Positions 52,860 to 62,689 of a stretch of 64,000 nucleotides of DNA are shown one piece after another. Every line of letters starts with the position of its first letter. The first letter of the stretch is position 1. The position numbers and the translations under genes were made by a program. The notes beneath the pieces were generated by a model. That model ran no database searches. It had not been told where the DNA came from and worked only from the letters and a program-made list of their open reading frames with translations. The stretch covers positions 916,089-980,088 of the forward strand of contig NC_016455.1 in the NCBI RefSeq assembly GCF_000235365.1, written 5' to 3'. The DNA comes from Eremothecium cymbalariae DBVPG#7215. Its lineage: Eukaryota > Ascomycota > Saccharomycetes > Saccharomycetales > Saccharomycetaceae.

Positions 52860-54323
52860 TCATTCTTCAACAGCTGCAATAACTTTGTTGTCAAACCTGA
52901 CAGATGGTCTCCTACTATGAATACCCGTTTGGGATGGCACTTCAAGATCAAATTCTTTACCATTTTCTAAGAGTTCCTGTACACTAGGTTTAGAAACCTT
53001 CATTGATGACTTCCTTCTATGTTTCATATACGATGGTGTTCCTGATGTTGTCTCCTGCTCTTGAGTACGTTTTCCGCTAACCTTCAGAAGCTCTTTTTTA
53101 CAGCGGCGACAGTTACAAAGAAATCCCCAGTTCACACAGAGTTCACGTCTTCGTGAGTTAACATCATGTAAAGGATTCACATAAGTTGTAAGAAGTTCTT
53201 CTCCAGCGGCAATGTCCTTTCTAGCGAAAGCCTTGATACCATGTTTGTCGAATTCGAAATATGTATTTGGTTCACAGCTGTGGTTAATATGACTGAAGAG
53301 TGGGTAGATCTGACCGTTAATTTGGTTAAGATTAAACCTACCAATGTCACATAAAAAAGCTTCCAGGTCAAAGTTATTGTCATCTTGCAAATGTGGAAAT
53401 GCCTCACAGAGTAGGTAGAAGCCTTCTTCCCACATTGCCGAGGACGAAATCGTTGTTATGATATCGACGCCTGAATCAAGAGTACCCCCTATGTTAGTTG
53501 ACTCAGCAGCTTCAAGCCTGATCCTTTGACTTATCTTAGCAAGTGAGTTAAATTGCTCATCTATTATGGCCCCTTGATCTGATAAATTCTGCCTTGCGTA
53601 TATCATGCCAACAGCATACGCACTGTACCAAGTGTTTTCCTTACAGAATTGTTCAAATTTCAGCCAGTTTTGAGAGTTGCAGATTTTGTTCTTCGACATC
53701 GGGTGTTTCAAATAGGAATGGGTAGTATCTATTGTCTTACATTTCTTCGAACACCATACTATTGTACAATTATCACAATCTAAATTATGCATAATGTAAT
53801 AATGACAGCTTTGGTTGAGCGAAGTCCCACAAGTGCCACATGCCTTTGAAAGTTGCATCAAGGTATACTTCTCAAGGGGTGCTATAAATGTCAATGGCTC
53901 TTCCTCATGGAGGATTAGTTCTCCTTTCGCTATTTTCACTTTTGTGCACAACGCTTTCCCCTTTTCACTGTGAGTAATCTGAATTTTACTGGGCAACTTC
54001 TCAGAAGCCCCAGGTGTATAACTTGATATAATTCTCTCATGATATGTGAAGTGAGTTGGCTTATCACTAACATAAAGGTTATGATTTTTCAAAACCTGTT
54101 TTAAATAGTCCTTCGAAATGGACCATAACGGATTTTTTGACTTTAACTTAATATATAATTTGTCTAGCTGTAGCTCTTCAGGTTCAGGTTCCTGTCTCCA
54201 AAGTAAGGCGACATTGTCACATATATCAGTATCAGAGGGAGTTAAGACCTGGTGATTTGCGGTCTCATCCACATTTGAATCATTCAATGATAGCGTTGCT
54301 AACTTCAAACTAGCTGGATACAT
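52860..54323 (-). CDS. SET5: SET5, SET-domain histone H4 lysine methyltransferase
   Basis: The product has 487 residues (S. cerevisiae 526). The split SET domain begins about 115 (GKALCTKVKIAKGE) and is interrupted by a Cys-rich MYND-like insert (about 162-195). It resumes with NHSCEPN (347-353) and GEELLTTY (374-381). A post-SET CNCRRC lies at 403-408. S. cerevisiae Set5 monomethylates H4 K5, K8 and K12. It is convergent with SKN7. Its ATG lies 11 bp from an upstream ATG of the divergent FMP10 frame. Confidence 0.95.
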   Translation of the reverse strand: MYPASLKLATLSLNDSNVDETANHQVLTPSDTDICDNVALLWRQEPEPEELQLDKLYIKLKSKNPLWSISKDYLKQVLKNHNLYVSDKPTHFTYHERIISSYTPGASEKLPSKIQITHSEKGKALCTKVKIAKGELILHEEEPLTFIAPLEKYTLMQLSKACGTCGTSLNQSCHYYIMHNLDCDNCTIVWCSKKCKTIDTTHSYLKHPMSKNKICNSQNWLKFEQFCKENTWYSAYAVGMIYARQNLSDQGAIIDEQFNSLAKISQRIRLEAAESTNIGGTLDSGVDIITTISSSAMWEEGFYLLCEAFPHLQDDNNFDLEAFLCDIGRFNLNQINGQIYPLFSHINHSCEPNTYFEFDKHGIKAFARKDIAAGEELLTTYVNPLHDVNSRRRELCVNWGFLCNCRRCKKELLKVSGKRTQEQETTSGTPSYMKHRRKSSMKVSKPSVQELLENGKEFDLEVPSQTGIHSRRPSVRFDNKVIAAVEE

Positions 54324-54517
54324 CTATACCTTTTATGTTTTCCAGGATCCGGATAAAACTTGATTCTGCTATTGGTAGGATAATCTATGGAATTCTGGGA
54401 AATGGGCCACACCGCCGAACAGCAAAAGAAATAGGGTTTTTACGGAACAAGATCTTAATTCTTCAAAAGCACTTACACGGACCAATACAAAGTGTTAGAA
54501 TGAAACTCCACAACCCC

Positions 54518-55228
54518 ATGATTGGTAGTAAATTAGCTACATTAATCTTCAAGAGGACTTTATTTGCCGAGAGGCAGTTTGTGGTAAAGAACCCGAAGCC
54601 CTCCAGGAAGTATATTGGCTACGGTATCTTTGGTGCTGCGTTTGGCCTGGGTTGGTTTGCGACACAGCACATGTCGTATAGTGATGTGATAGCATCCTGT
54701 ATGTTCGATAAGTTACCAGCAGATGATGAGAAGGTTAAGAATTATCAGGCCATGTTGTTGCATCGTGCCAATAACTTGCCAATTACAAAGCAGCTGGTTG
54801 AAAACGGCTATATTCAAGTATACCCGGAAACAACAGACATCCTGCTTAACAAAACATTGAGAGTTCCTGGTGGAATATCTATCGACCCACTCTACTTCTA
54901 TAATCCGAAGTTAAAATCAACAGTTGGTGTTTATCATGTGGGTATGAAGTTAACGGGCTACCCATTTCTAATCCACGGGGGTATTTTGGCAACTTTGTTA
55001 AGTGATATAATGAAGGAAGCCGTTAAATTTACCTTTTCATCAAATGCTCAAATGATGGATAATTTGGACGTTGCCTACAAGTTCCCAACGTTTGCAAACC
55101 AGTTTGTTATTGTAAGAACTACGGAAATAGAGCAACATGGCAAAACTGTCAAACTGAAATCAACAATTTTAGATCAAAGCGGCGAGCGTACCTTGGTAAA
55201 CGGCAAGGGAGCTTTCTCTCTGAAATAA
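54518..55228 (+). CDS. FMP10: FMP10, hotdog-fold mitochondrial protein
   Basis: The product has 236 residues from the ATG at 54518 (S. cerevisiae Fmp10/YER182W 244). A basic leader (LATLIFKRTLFAERQF) precedes a hydrophobic segment (IGYGIFGAAFGLGWF). The C-terminal hotdog-thioesterase-like domain has LTGYPFLIHGGILATLL and YKFPTFANQFVIVRTTE. The substrate is unknown. The frame is open with an ATG at 54335 (61 residues more), 11 bp from the SET5 start; the homologue length favours 54518. The neighbour FAU1 (YER183C) is the same as in S. cerevisiae. Confidence 0.88.
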   Translation: MIGSKLATLIFKRTLFAERQFVVKNPKPSRKYIGYGIFGAAFGLGWFATQHMSYSDVIASCMFDKLPADDEKVKNYQAMLLHRANNLPITKQLVENGYIQVYPETTDILLNKTLRVPGGISIDPLYFYNPKLKSTVGVYHVGMKLTGYPFLIHGGILATLLSDIMKEAVKFTFSSNAQMMDNLDVAYKFPTFANQFVIVRTTEIEQHGKTVKLKSTILDQSGERTLVNGKGAFSLK

Positions 55229-55329
55229 AATTTCAATAGGATCATTATTATATGTTCTATTTATTTATGTACATATATGTTTTGTCTTGAGGGCTTGACA
55301 AGAAAACCAATTTATTTATTACTTGCAGC

Positions 55330-55974
55330 TTATAGCCTACGAATCCAATGCAAAGAGCCATCCCCACAGGCAATGGCGTCCATAGGCTCGTCGTGAGTTT
55401 CCATTGGCAAACCAATCACAATCTGTTGCTTGAGCGCAAGACCAACCAATAGGGGTACCTTATGATTGTAGTGCAAACACCTATGTACATAGTCGTCATA
55501 AAACCCAGCACCATGGCCTATTCGACCCCCATTCGAAAGATCAAATGCAACGCCAGGAATTAAAAGAACTTCAATATCAGCCGGTGGTAAGGGTGGCAAT
55601 CCATCATCTGGTGGCTCCCGTAATCCATACTTCCCCGAGGGTTTCAGATCCTCCACTTGCTCCATGGAATGTACTTCATGAAAGGTAAGATGCGGATGTG
55701 ATACTTTATTGCCCACCAATGGCACTTGCCCTGTAATCTTTGTTGAAGTACATCGTGGAAGATAGACAGATTTTTTCAATGCAAATATTCTTCTCAAGAT
55801 AAAACCTGTCTGCGCTTCTGCAACATCCATATTAACATAGCATCCAAATACGTTGTATTTCATAATTATAGGCTCAAGAGCCTGTAACAGTTGTCTCGAT
55901 TGTAATTGAAGTTCATTTTGAGGAATTGCCCTAAGCACAACTTTTGTTTGAGCTCTTAAGACTTGTTTGGTCAT
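55330..55974 (-). CDS. FAU1: FAU1, 5-formyltetrahydrofolate cyclo-ligase
   Basis: The product has 214 residues (S. cerevisiae 211). It has the N-terminal basic helix with KVVLRAIPQNE, a central KYGLREPP, and the family signature IPGVAFDLSNGGRIGHGAGFYDDY. The enzyme converts 5-formyl-THF to 5,10-methenyl-THF with ATP. It is convergent with FMP10 and divergent from the BAT gene. Confidence 0.96.
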   Translation of the reverse strand: MTKQVLRAQTKVVLRAIPQNELQLQSRQLLQALEPIIMKYNVFGCYVNMDVAEAQTGFILRRIFALKKSVYLPRCTSTKITGQVPLVGNKVSHPHLTFHEVHSMEQVEDLKPSGKYGLREPPDDGLPPLPPADIEVLLIPGVAFDLSNGGRIGHGAGFYDDYVHRCLHYNHKVPLLVGLALKQQIVIGLPMETHDEPMDAIACGDGSLHWIRRL

Positions 55975-56363
55975 TTGAATTATCTTTCTCCCTTATAATA
56001 GTAGTATATAATACACTTCAGCTCTGCGCTTACCATGGAGATCCTCCAACAGAGTTAAAAATTAAAATACGTTTATCATTCAACACTCTATCCACAGTAA
56101 GTTCTGTGATTAGCCGATTAAATATAGATGTATATCCTTATCAATATATTATACTACACACCACCAAGGCTTACAGGTGCCTGCCTGCCTAGTTCTAACC
56201 GTCCCCACTGGCAAACTTTGTTGAATCTAATATTTTTCGCACATTTATAAGTATGACTCCAATTTACAAAACTAAGTGGGTGGGGTTATAAATTGACAAA
56301 ACTTTTCTTTTTTGATCAAATAAATAGGATATTAATTTGTTCGTCAGTCACAGAAACCTAGCT
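55975..56363. other. FAU1-BAT1 divergent promoter region
   Basis: AT-rich, with no additional feature recognised. Confidence 0.5.
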
Positions 56364-57542
56364 ATGTTGAAATTGCTTGCTCGCTATTCAGTTAATCGAC
56401 CAAGATATATTGCGATGAGCGCTTCGTTAGATAGCTCGAGGTTGAAACTAACCAAGGTTGCAAAGCCCTCCACTCCCACACCACCAGATTTGTTGCAGTT
56501 CGGTAAAACCTTTACTGATCATATGATCACGATAGAATGGACGAGTGAGGAAGGCTGGGGTATTCCAGAACTCAAACCGTATGGCAATCTATCATTGAGC
56601 CCTGCTGCATCTGTCTTTCATTATGCTTTCGAATTGTTTGAAGGAATGAAGGCGTATAGAACTTCCGATAACAAGATTACTTTATTTCGGCCGGACAAGA
56701 ACATGGCGAGGATGAATAGATCTGCTTCAAGGATCTGTTTACCCAATTTTGATTCTGAGGAATTAATCACATTGATTGGTAAAATGATTGAACAAGACAG
56801 GCATTTGGTTCCTAACAAGCGGGGGTATTCTTTATATATCAGGCCGGTTATGATTGGAACGACAAGTTCTCTTGGTATAGCCCCTCCTGATAAGGCGCTA
56901 TTGTATGTCATTGCGTCGCCAGTTGGACCCTACTATAAGACAGGGTTTAAGAGTGTTTCTTTAGAAGCTACTGATTATGCTACTAGAGCGTGGCCAGGCG
57001 GTGCAGGTAATAGTAAGCTAGGGTCTAACTATGCCCCTTGCATTCTACATCAGTTGCAAGCTGCTAAACGTGGCTTTCAACAGAACTTGTGGCTTTTTGG
57101 ACCTGAGAAATATATTACTGAAGTCGGCTCCATGAATGCCTTCTTTATATTTAAAGATTCTGCGACTAATAAGAAAGAGTTGGTAACTGCTCCATTGGAT
57201 GGCACAATTTTAGACGGTGTTACGAGAGACTCAATCTTGATTTTGGCTCGTGAGAGATTGGACCCTAATGAATGGACTATATCAGAAAGACTGTTCACCA
57301 TTACAGAAGTCGTTGAGAGAGCCGCTAAAGGAGAGTTAGTCGAGGCTTTTGGTTCTGGAACTGCTGCAATTGTGTCCCCAATTAAGGAAATTGGATGGAA
57401 TAATGAATTGATTAAAGTTCCGCTCTTGCCAGGGGAAGAAAGTGGCCCCTTTACAAAAGAAGTCTCTAAATGGATCAGTGATATTCAGTATGGTGTGGTC
57501 GAGTATAAGGATTGGGTTCGTGTAGTTGCCACACTTGACTGA
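56364..57542 (+). CDS. BAT1: BAT1, branched-chain amino-acid aminotransferase, probably the only copy
   Basis: The product has 392 residues from the ATG at 56364 (S. cerevisiae Bat1 393); upstream codons start at TTG. It is a fold-type IV PLP aminotransferase with FHYAFELFEGMKAYR, a PLP lysine in NSKLGSNYA (about K218) and EVGSMNAFFIF. The first 17 residues (MLKLLARYSVNRPRYIA) form a basic leader, and a second in-frame ATG at 56415 begins MSASLDSS where a cytosolic form could start. It interconverts Leu, Ile and Val with their 2-oxo acids. It is syntenic as YHR208W. Confidence 0.95.
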   Translation: MLKLLARYSVNRPRYIAMSASLDSSRLKLTKVAKPSTPTPPDLLQFGKTFTDHMITIEWTSEEGWGIPELKPYGNLSLSPAASVFHYAFELFEGMKAYRTSDNKITLFRPDKNMARMNRSASRICLPNFDSEELITLIGKMIEQDRHLVPNKRGYSLYIRPVMIGTTSSLGIAPPDKALLYVIASPVGPYYKTGFKSVSLEATDYATRAWPGGAGNSKLGSNYAPCILHQLQAAKRGFQQNLWLFGPEKYITEVGSMNAFFIFKDSATNKKELVTAPLDGTILDGVTRDSILILARERLDPNEWTISERLFTITEVVERAAKGELVEAFGSGTAAIVSPIKEIGWNNELIKVPLLPGEESGPFTKEVSKWISDIQYGVVEYKDWVRVVATLD

Positions 57543-58338
57543 TTACCTCAGATATAAAGGAAACTTAACATTTTAAATTCTTTATCAGCCAGCAGTCCTG
57601 AGTTTTGCGGGCCAAAAATCTTGCAATCGATTGTCTCAATATTGTGTAGAAGTGATTTACTTTTTTTGCAACTTAAATACGCTTTTCAGAACGTAAAGCA
57701 TCGTACTCTCTGTAAGAGTGACATATTAGATATATATATTACGATTAGTATATCTTATAATTACAATATTACAGAAATCTTGAACATTGATGTTCCAGTT
57801 GACTAAAGAGTAGTTAGATATAGATATAATGAGTCTAGGTATACCTGTGGAAAAAATACCCGATTTTTTTTACAAAGTCAGAGATATGATTTACTTAAGA
57901 TGATAGAACAATAAAACTTGAGATATTTGAACCATAATGTATAATAAAAGTGCACAAGTTTCCCCAGATTCGTGGCCACTAAAACCCAAAAAAGTGAGTC
58001 ATTATAGTTTTGATTAACCGTTAAGAAGAAATAGTATACATATATGGAACTCATAATATTAAATACAGCAGGTTTAAACAAAGTATAAATGAGGTGTCCT
58101 GCAGAATAGTATGCTCTAATTCGTTACCGACAAAATCTCCTAAGTTATTTCCAAGTGTTCACGACTTGGGTGCATTTCACGACTCAAGGACTAAAAAAAG
58201 CGGCCAAGCTGACGCACTAGAAGATAGCGCAGCCAAACTTGGGAATTTATTGCGCTTATGTTATATACGATACTTGGCGGAAGAACAAAAGGATACTTAG
58301 AAGAGAAAATAACCAGAATTTGTATGAAGTTTCTAATT
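57543..58338. other. Gene-poor AT-rich region after BAT1
   Basis: Only short frames of 61-68 codons are present. Nothing is recognised. Confidence 0.5.
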
Positions 58339-58614
58339 TTACTGGTGAGTAGGAGAACGCTCCATGGTTTGTTGATGTTGTTGAATTTGCTGATTTTGAA
58401 TTATGGAATCCACATCCGTTAAGTCAATCTCTGCATCATATCTGTGCTTTGGTATTGCCCAACCATACGTTCGCAAATAGTCATTCCAATTTTGATAGTA
58501 AGATTCGCTATCTGCTTCCACTACCTCCATATAGGCAAACATGCAAAATAATATTGGCACAACGTAATCCATTATATATAAACGGTTAAGTTTTCTTTCG
58601 TTGCTACTATTCAT
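58339..58614 (-). CDS. Small hypothetical membrane-associated protein
   Basis: A 91-codon ATG frame in an otherwise gene-free 1.9 kb. Near residues 12-30 there is one hydrophobic stretch (YIMDYVVPILFCMFAYME). A Tyr/Trp-rich polar part (SYYQNWNDYLRTYGWAIP) and a Gln-rich tail follow. The sharp division into a membrane segment and a soluble tail looks protein-like, but I do not recognise a family. A second ATG at codon 15 is an alternative start. It could also be a chance frame. Confidence 0.35.
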   Translation of the reverse strand: MNSSNERKLNRLYIMDYVVPILFCMFAYMEVVEADSESYYQNWNDYLRTYGWAIPKHRYDAEIDLTDVDSIIQNQQIQQHQQTMERSPTHQ

Positions 58615-59450
58615 TAAGAACCACTACCGTGAAACTTATGATGGTTTCTTGAGTATATATATATATATGTCTATCTATCTATCTGTAACTTTAAGCATCT
58701 TATTGGCGTAGTAATTGTCTCGTGATAAAAAACCTTTTTTCGTATAAGTCGTGGACCAGATTATTTAATTATCTCCTGATACTTTCGTTATTGTAAAGGA
58801 ATAGCTATATATGTGAAAAATACGCTTCCGATCCAATAGAGAGCCTGATAATCATGTTGGCTGACTGCACCCTAAACTTTTAAACCCAAAATATATATCA
58901 TACACTATCAAAAACTGCAAAGTTAATGAGTCGACTATGCTTCGTAACTTATATAACGTACTTTTTGATGACCTTTTAGTGTATAACCATTTCTACAGGG
59001 AATATAGGAAACATATCAGAATATCTAAATATCTGATTCACCAACCCGAGATGTTTATACAACTTATCATTTGAACTAAGGGGTAATGAATATCAGATTG
59101 ATAGTTGCGCAGTGTACGATATATATCCCGTATCAAGTTACGTACTACGTTATCGAAGATCTTCAACAGTCATGAACAATAGATTACCTGGTGGACTGTA
59201 TGATATTTATTCTCGGATTACAGTTCTATTTTGGTATCGTACACGTTAAACTTTGAAAATAAGTATAATGGTTCAAGATAGTAGCATTCCACCTCACATA
59301 AATGATTACCAGTATAATTCTAGATATAAAAAAGTTTATGAGACTAGCTAACTAGTTAAATCATTAAAACTGCTTAAGTCACACTATTCATAAGAAATAC
59401 TATTTGTTAAAAAAATACGAGAGGCCATCAGCCCTTAAAATATCAACTTT
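58615..59450. other. AT-rich intergenic region before JLP1
   Basis: It contains adjacent (TA)n and (CTAT)n microsatellites at 58654-58684. Nothing else is recognised. Confidence 0.5.
58654..58684. repeat. (TA)n and (CTAT)n microsatellites
   Basis: About seven TA dinucleotides are followed by three to four CTAT units. Confidence 0.85.
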
Positions 59451-60611
59451 CTAGGAAGGATAATATGTTTTGTCATTTAGGTATTTCAAGTCTTCAACAG
59501 GTCTCTCTCCATGGGGTGTGATTCGAAACGCATGTCTAGAAACGGGCTCATCCCAGTCAATCACCGCAGAATGGTGGGCTCTACGGTTGTCCCAAACAGT
59601 CACGGTTCCAGGCTCCCATCTGGCCCTTAACTGTAAGTCCTGTGTATTTTCCACAAGATCATATAAGAATTTTAACAATAAGTCTGATTCTGGTTGCTTC
59701 AACTCCAAGATCTTCCTTGAGAACATTCTGTTGACAAACAAGGTCTTCTTTTTCAGGACTGGATGCACCCGGACAAGAGGGTGTATGTGGAAGACCGGCT
59801 CTCTCCTCTGAATGCCACCTTGCCTAGATGAATTTTCGGCTTGTTCCTTAGAACTATGAACTACATGCAACTGACTCAGATATTCCTGTAAAGATGGTGA
59901 TAATCTGTTGAAGGCTTCAAGAGAATCACTGAACAACGTGTCACCACCGCCCTCGGGCCCCTCCAAAACAGAAAAAAAAGTATAAGAAGGAGGTTGCAAT
60001 TCGTAGGAAACATCTGTGTGAAATCTGATAGAGGAGTGGCTATCCCTGAACACTCGATCAAACTCCTGGCGATCTGGTCTTCTAAATGTGATGTGCAGAT
60101 GAGGATATTTTTCCGGTGCCCCTGACGTCTGGTGGATGTGCAGCTTACCAAAGTGCTCGCCAAACCTCATTGCGTACTCTGGCCCTCTCGAAGCAAAGTC
60201 CTGATCTCTGAAGACAACTACGCCTCTCTGGGCAACAAGTAGCGCGAGCTCATCCCTGCCCGCATTGTTCAGCTCGGTGAGCTGAACCCCTCTGAGCTCA
60301 GTACCAAACTTAGGTGTTATCTTTGATATAGATAACTTCTCGTTATTCTTAAACAAATTGGGGAACTCTGGGTCTGCCCTTATACCGGGATCATAGTATT
60401 CATGGAATGTTAGGGGAGGGAACTTCTGGTATGGATCCCATGTTGGTAAAAATTCGGGGAATTTGGACTTCTTTACATATTTTTCGGAAAGTTTCAGAAC
60501 GCCTTCTTCGCTGATCTCATCCTGCCCACGATAAAAGTGCGTATCAAAATCCCCATGGATATCTGCTTTTGCTGTCGCGGTTACTTTGGTAACCTCATAC
60601 TGTACTGGCAT
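59451..60611 (-). CDS. JLP1: JLP1, Fe(II)/2-oxoglutarate-dependent sulfonate dioxygenase
   Basis: The product has 386 residues (S. cerevisiae 412). The TauD-family jelly roll has the iron ligands H198 and D200 (RFHTDVSYE) and a distal His in WDNRRAHHSA (about H347). The 2-oxoglutarate-binding Arg is in HAFRITPHG (about R363). It releases sulfite from taurine and other sulfonates as a sulfur source. It is divergent from the YCT1-like permease. S. cerevisiae JLP1 (YLL057C) and YCT1 (YLL055W) are likewise near neighbours in a subtelomere. Confidence 0.94.
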   Translation of the reverse strand: MPVQYEVTKVTATAKADIHGDFDTHFYRGQDEISEEGVLKLSEKYVKKSKFPEFLPTWDPYQKFPPLTFHEYYDPGIRADPEFPNLFKNNEKLSISKITPKFGTELRGVQLTELNNAGRDELALLVAQRGVVVFRDQDFASRGPEYAMRFGEHFGKLHIHQTSGAPEKYPHLHITFRRPDRQEFDRVFRDSHSSIRFHTDVSYELQPPSYTFFSVLEGPEGGGDTLFSDSLEAFNRLSPSLQEYLSQLHVVHSSKEQAENSSRQGGIQRREPVFHIHPLVRVHPVLKKKTLFVNRMFSRKILELKQPESDLLLKFLYDLVENTQDLQLRARWEPGTVTVWDNRRAHHSAVIDWDEPVSRHAFRITPHGERPVEDLKYLNDKTYYPS

Positions 60612-61075
60612 TGGGAACGCCTGTCTTTCAACTTTAAAGATCCGTCATTGACAATTTCTCAAGAAGTATCATCCTTATGTACCAATACAAAAGTCAAGGT
60701 GACTTTGACCGATGTTACCCACAGTATTTGTCTTCCATCAAGAAGTCCACAGTTCGTTATGTTATAAAACGATCCATGAGACACAGAGAATCACTTTGTC
60801 TCGTGGATGTCTCGGTAGTCATAATTCAGGGTCTATTATGGATAATAAGAAGCAAGAAAGATTACTTTTTGCAGCTCGCCTCAAGGAATGTTAATCTATT
60901 GTGTAAAAAGGAAGATGACAGAACAATACCGTGCTATCTTGCCAGACGCCACAAGAAGACGCAGGCCGAAGTCTTAATCGCGGATAAACTTACTAGCAGT
61001 TTGGTATAAAGGAGGTTGACTTGTGAGAATATTAGCATTCAAAGTATACTTAAAATGTCGCTGAGAGCGTAAACC
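60612..61075. promoter_or_regulatory. JLP1-YCT1 divergent promoter
   Basis: It contains a 12-bp inverted repeat with one mismatch (60772-60783 ATCCATGAGACA and 60797-60808 TGTCTCGTGGAT). One GCCACA core (near 60949) resembles a Met31/Met32 site. No CACGTG was seen. Sulfur-limited induction of both genes is an inference from the S. cerevisiae homologues. Confidence 0.5.
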
Positions 61076-62689
61076 ATGAATGACACTGACTTCAAGGAAT
61101 CAGAAACCACGGGAGTTGCTAGCGTTACGGATAGTGATGTATACTCTGACTCATGTTCGAACCCTTTTGCGGATCCATACGTTGCTGAACATTACCGGAA
61201 AGTTTATGAAGATTCGAAGTATGAATGCCGTGAAGCTTTTGAGCCTGATTTAAAGTGGTCTAAAGAGGAGGAGAAGAAGTTGGTTCGGAAGCTGGACTGG
61301 AGGGTGGCACTGACAGCATGTGTTTTATTCGGAGGGCTTCAAATTGACCGAGGAAATCTAAGCCAAGCCGTAGCGGACAACATGCTGGAAGACCTGGGCA
61401 TGGACACTAATAAATACAACCTTGGTAATCAGCTTTTCTATATTTTCTTTCTTCTTGCAGAGATCCCATCGCAACTGATTTCAAAGAAGTTGGGACCAGA
61501 TATTTTCATCCCCATCCAAATGGTTTCATGGAGTGTTGTTGCGATGGCGCAGTGTGCCATCCGCAACGAATACGGTTACTACATAACTCGAGCACTCATT
61601 GGAATGTTAGAAGGCGGCTTTATTGCCGACCTTGTTTTATGGCTTTCTTACTTTTACACCTCTACAGAGCTGCCTATCAGACTGTCCTTTTTCTGGACCA
61701 CCATGTCTCTGGTGCAGGTGATAACCTCGCTGTTGGCCTTTGTAATACTCAGGCTGAGAGGCGTTGCAGGCATGACTGGCTGGCAATGGCTGTTTTTGCT
61801 CGAAGGCTTTGTAACTTTGTTGATTGGCCTTGCTGGATTTTATCTGATGGTTCCGTCCGCTGTGCAAACACGGAATAAGCTGCATCCAAAAGGCTGGTTT
61901 ACCCCTAGAGAGGAGCTGGTAGTCGTGAATAGAGTCCTACGGGATGATCCCAGCAAAGGCGACATGAACAATAGGCAGGCTTTAACTCCTAAATTAATAC
62001 TGAAGGCCCTTTGCGATTACGACTTGTGGCCAATATATGTGATAGGATCTGTGCATTATATCCCAAATGATACTGTGACGCCATATCTGACGCGTACTTT
62101 AAAGTCTCTGGGGTTTTCAAAGTTTAACGTCCAGTTATTGTGTATTCCGACGAGCGTATTATTCATTGTATTGCTGTTACTGATTACATGGGTATCGGAA
62201 CGTATCAACGAAAGAGCATTGCTGGGGTTAATACCAAGTATTTGGAGCGCCGTGTTACTGGGAATGATGCGTTGGTGGCCTGGGTCGATGGTCGAAGCAT
62301 GGCCAACCTTTGTCCTAGCGACATTGTTGCTTGGTGCACCGTATATACATGCGATATGTGTGGCATGGGCTTCGAAGAATTCGAATTCTATTAGGACCAG
62401 GGCAATCTCAGCAGCGGTCTATAATATGTTTGTTCAGTTGGGAACAATTAACGCGAACCAAATATACCGAGAAGACGACTTACCACTTTATCACAGGGGT
62501 AACGAACAACTATTTTGGCTCTCGGTAGCAAATATCCCAATGTTTATTTTTATAAAGTTGTATTACATTTGGAGAAACAAGAAAAGGGATAAACTTTGGA
62601 ATAAAATGACAGTGGAGGAACAACAAAACTATATTTTGCATACAGAGGATGAAGGCAATAAACGATTGGACTTTAGATTCGTGCATTAA
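61076..62689 (+). CDS. YCT1: YCT1-like transporter of the Dal5 anion:cation symporter family
   Basis: The product has 537 residues. It is a major-facilitator protein with about 12 membrane segments and a hydrophilic N-terminus of about 75 residues. Family features include RGNLSQAVADNMLEDLGM after helix 1, GMLEGGFIADLVLWLSYFY and GWQWLFLLEGFVTLLIG. S. cerevisiae Yct1 is a high-affinity cysteine transporter. The assignment to YCT1 rather than another Dal5 relative rests partly on the JLP1 neighbour. Confidence 0.78.
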   Translation: MNDTDFKESETTGVASVTDSDVYSDSCSNPFADPYVAEHYRKVYEDSKYECREAFEPDLKWSKEEEKKLVRKLDWRVALTACVLFGGLQIDRGNLSQAVADNMLEDLGMDTNKYNLGNQLFYIFFLLAEIPSQLISKKLGPDIFIPIQMVSWSVVAMAQCAIRNEYGYYITRALIGMLEGGFIADLVLWLSYFYTSTELPIRLSFFWTTMSLVQVITSLLAFVILRLRGVAGMTGWQWLFLLEGFVTLLIGLAGFYLMVPSAVQTRNKLHPKGWFTPREELVVVNRVLRDDPSKGDMNNRQALTPKLILKALCDYDLWPIYVIGSVHYIPNDTVTPYLTRTLKSLGFSKFNVQLLCIPTSVLFIVLLLLITWVSERINERALLGLIPSIWSAVLLGMMRWWPGSMVEAWPTFVLATLLLGAPYIHAICVAWASKNSNSIRTRAISAAVYNMFVQLGTINANQIYREDDLPLYHRGNEQLFWLSVANIPMFIFIKLYYIWRNKKRDKLWNKMTVEEQQNYILHTEDEGNKRLDFRFVH

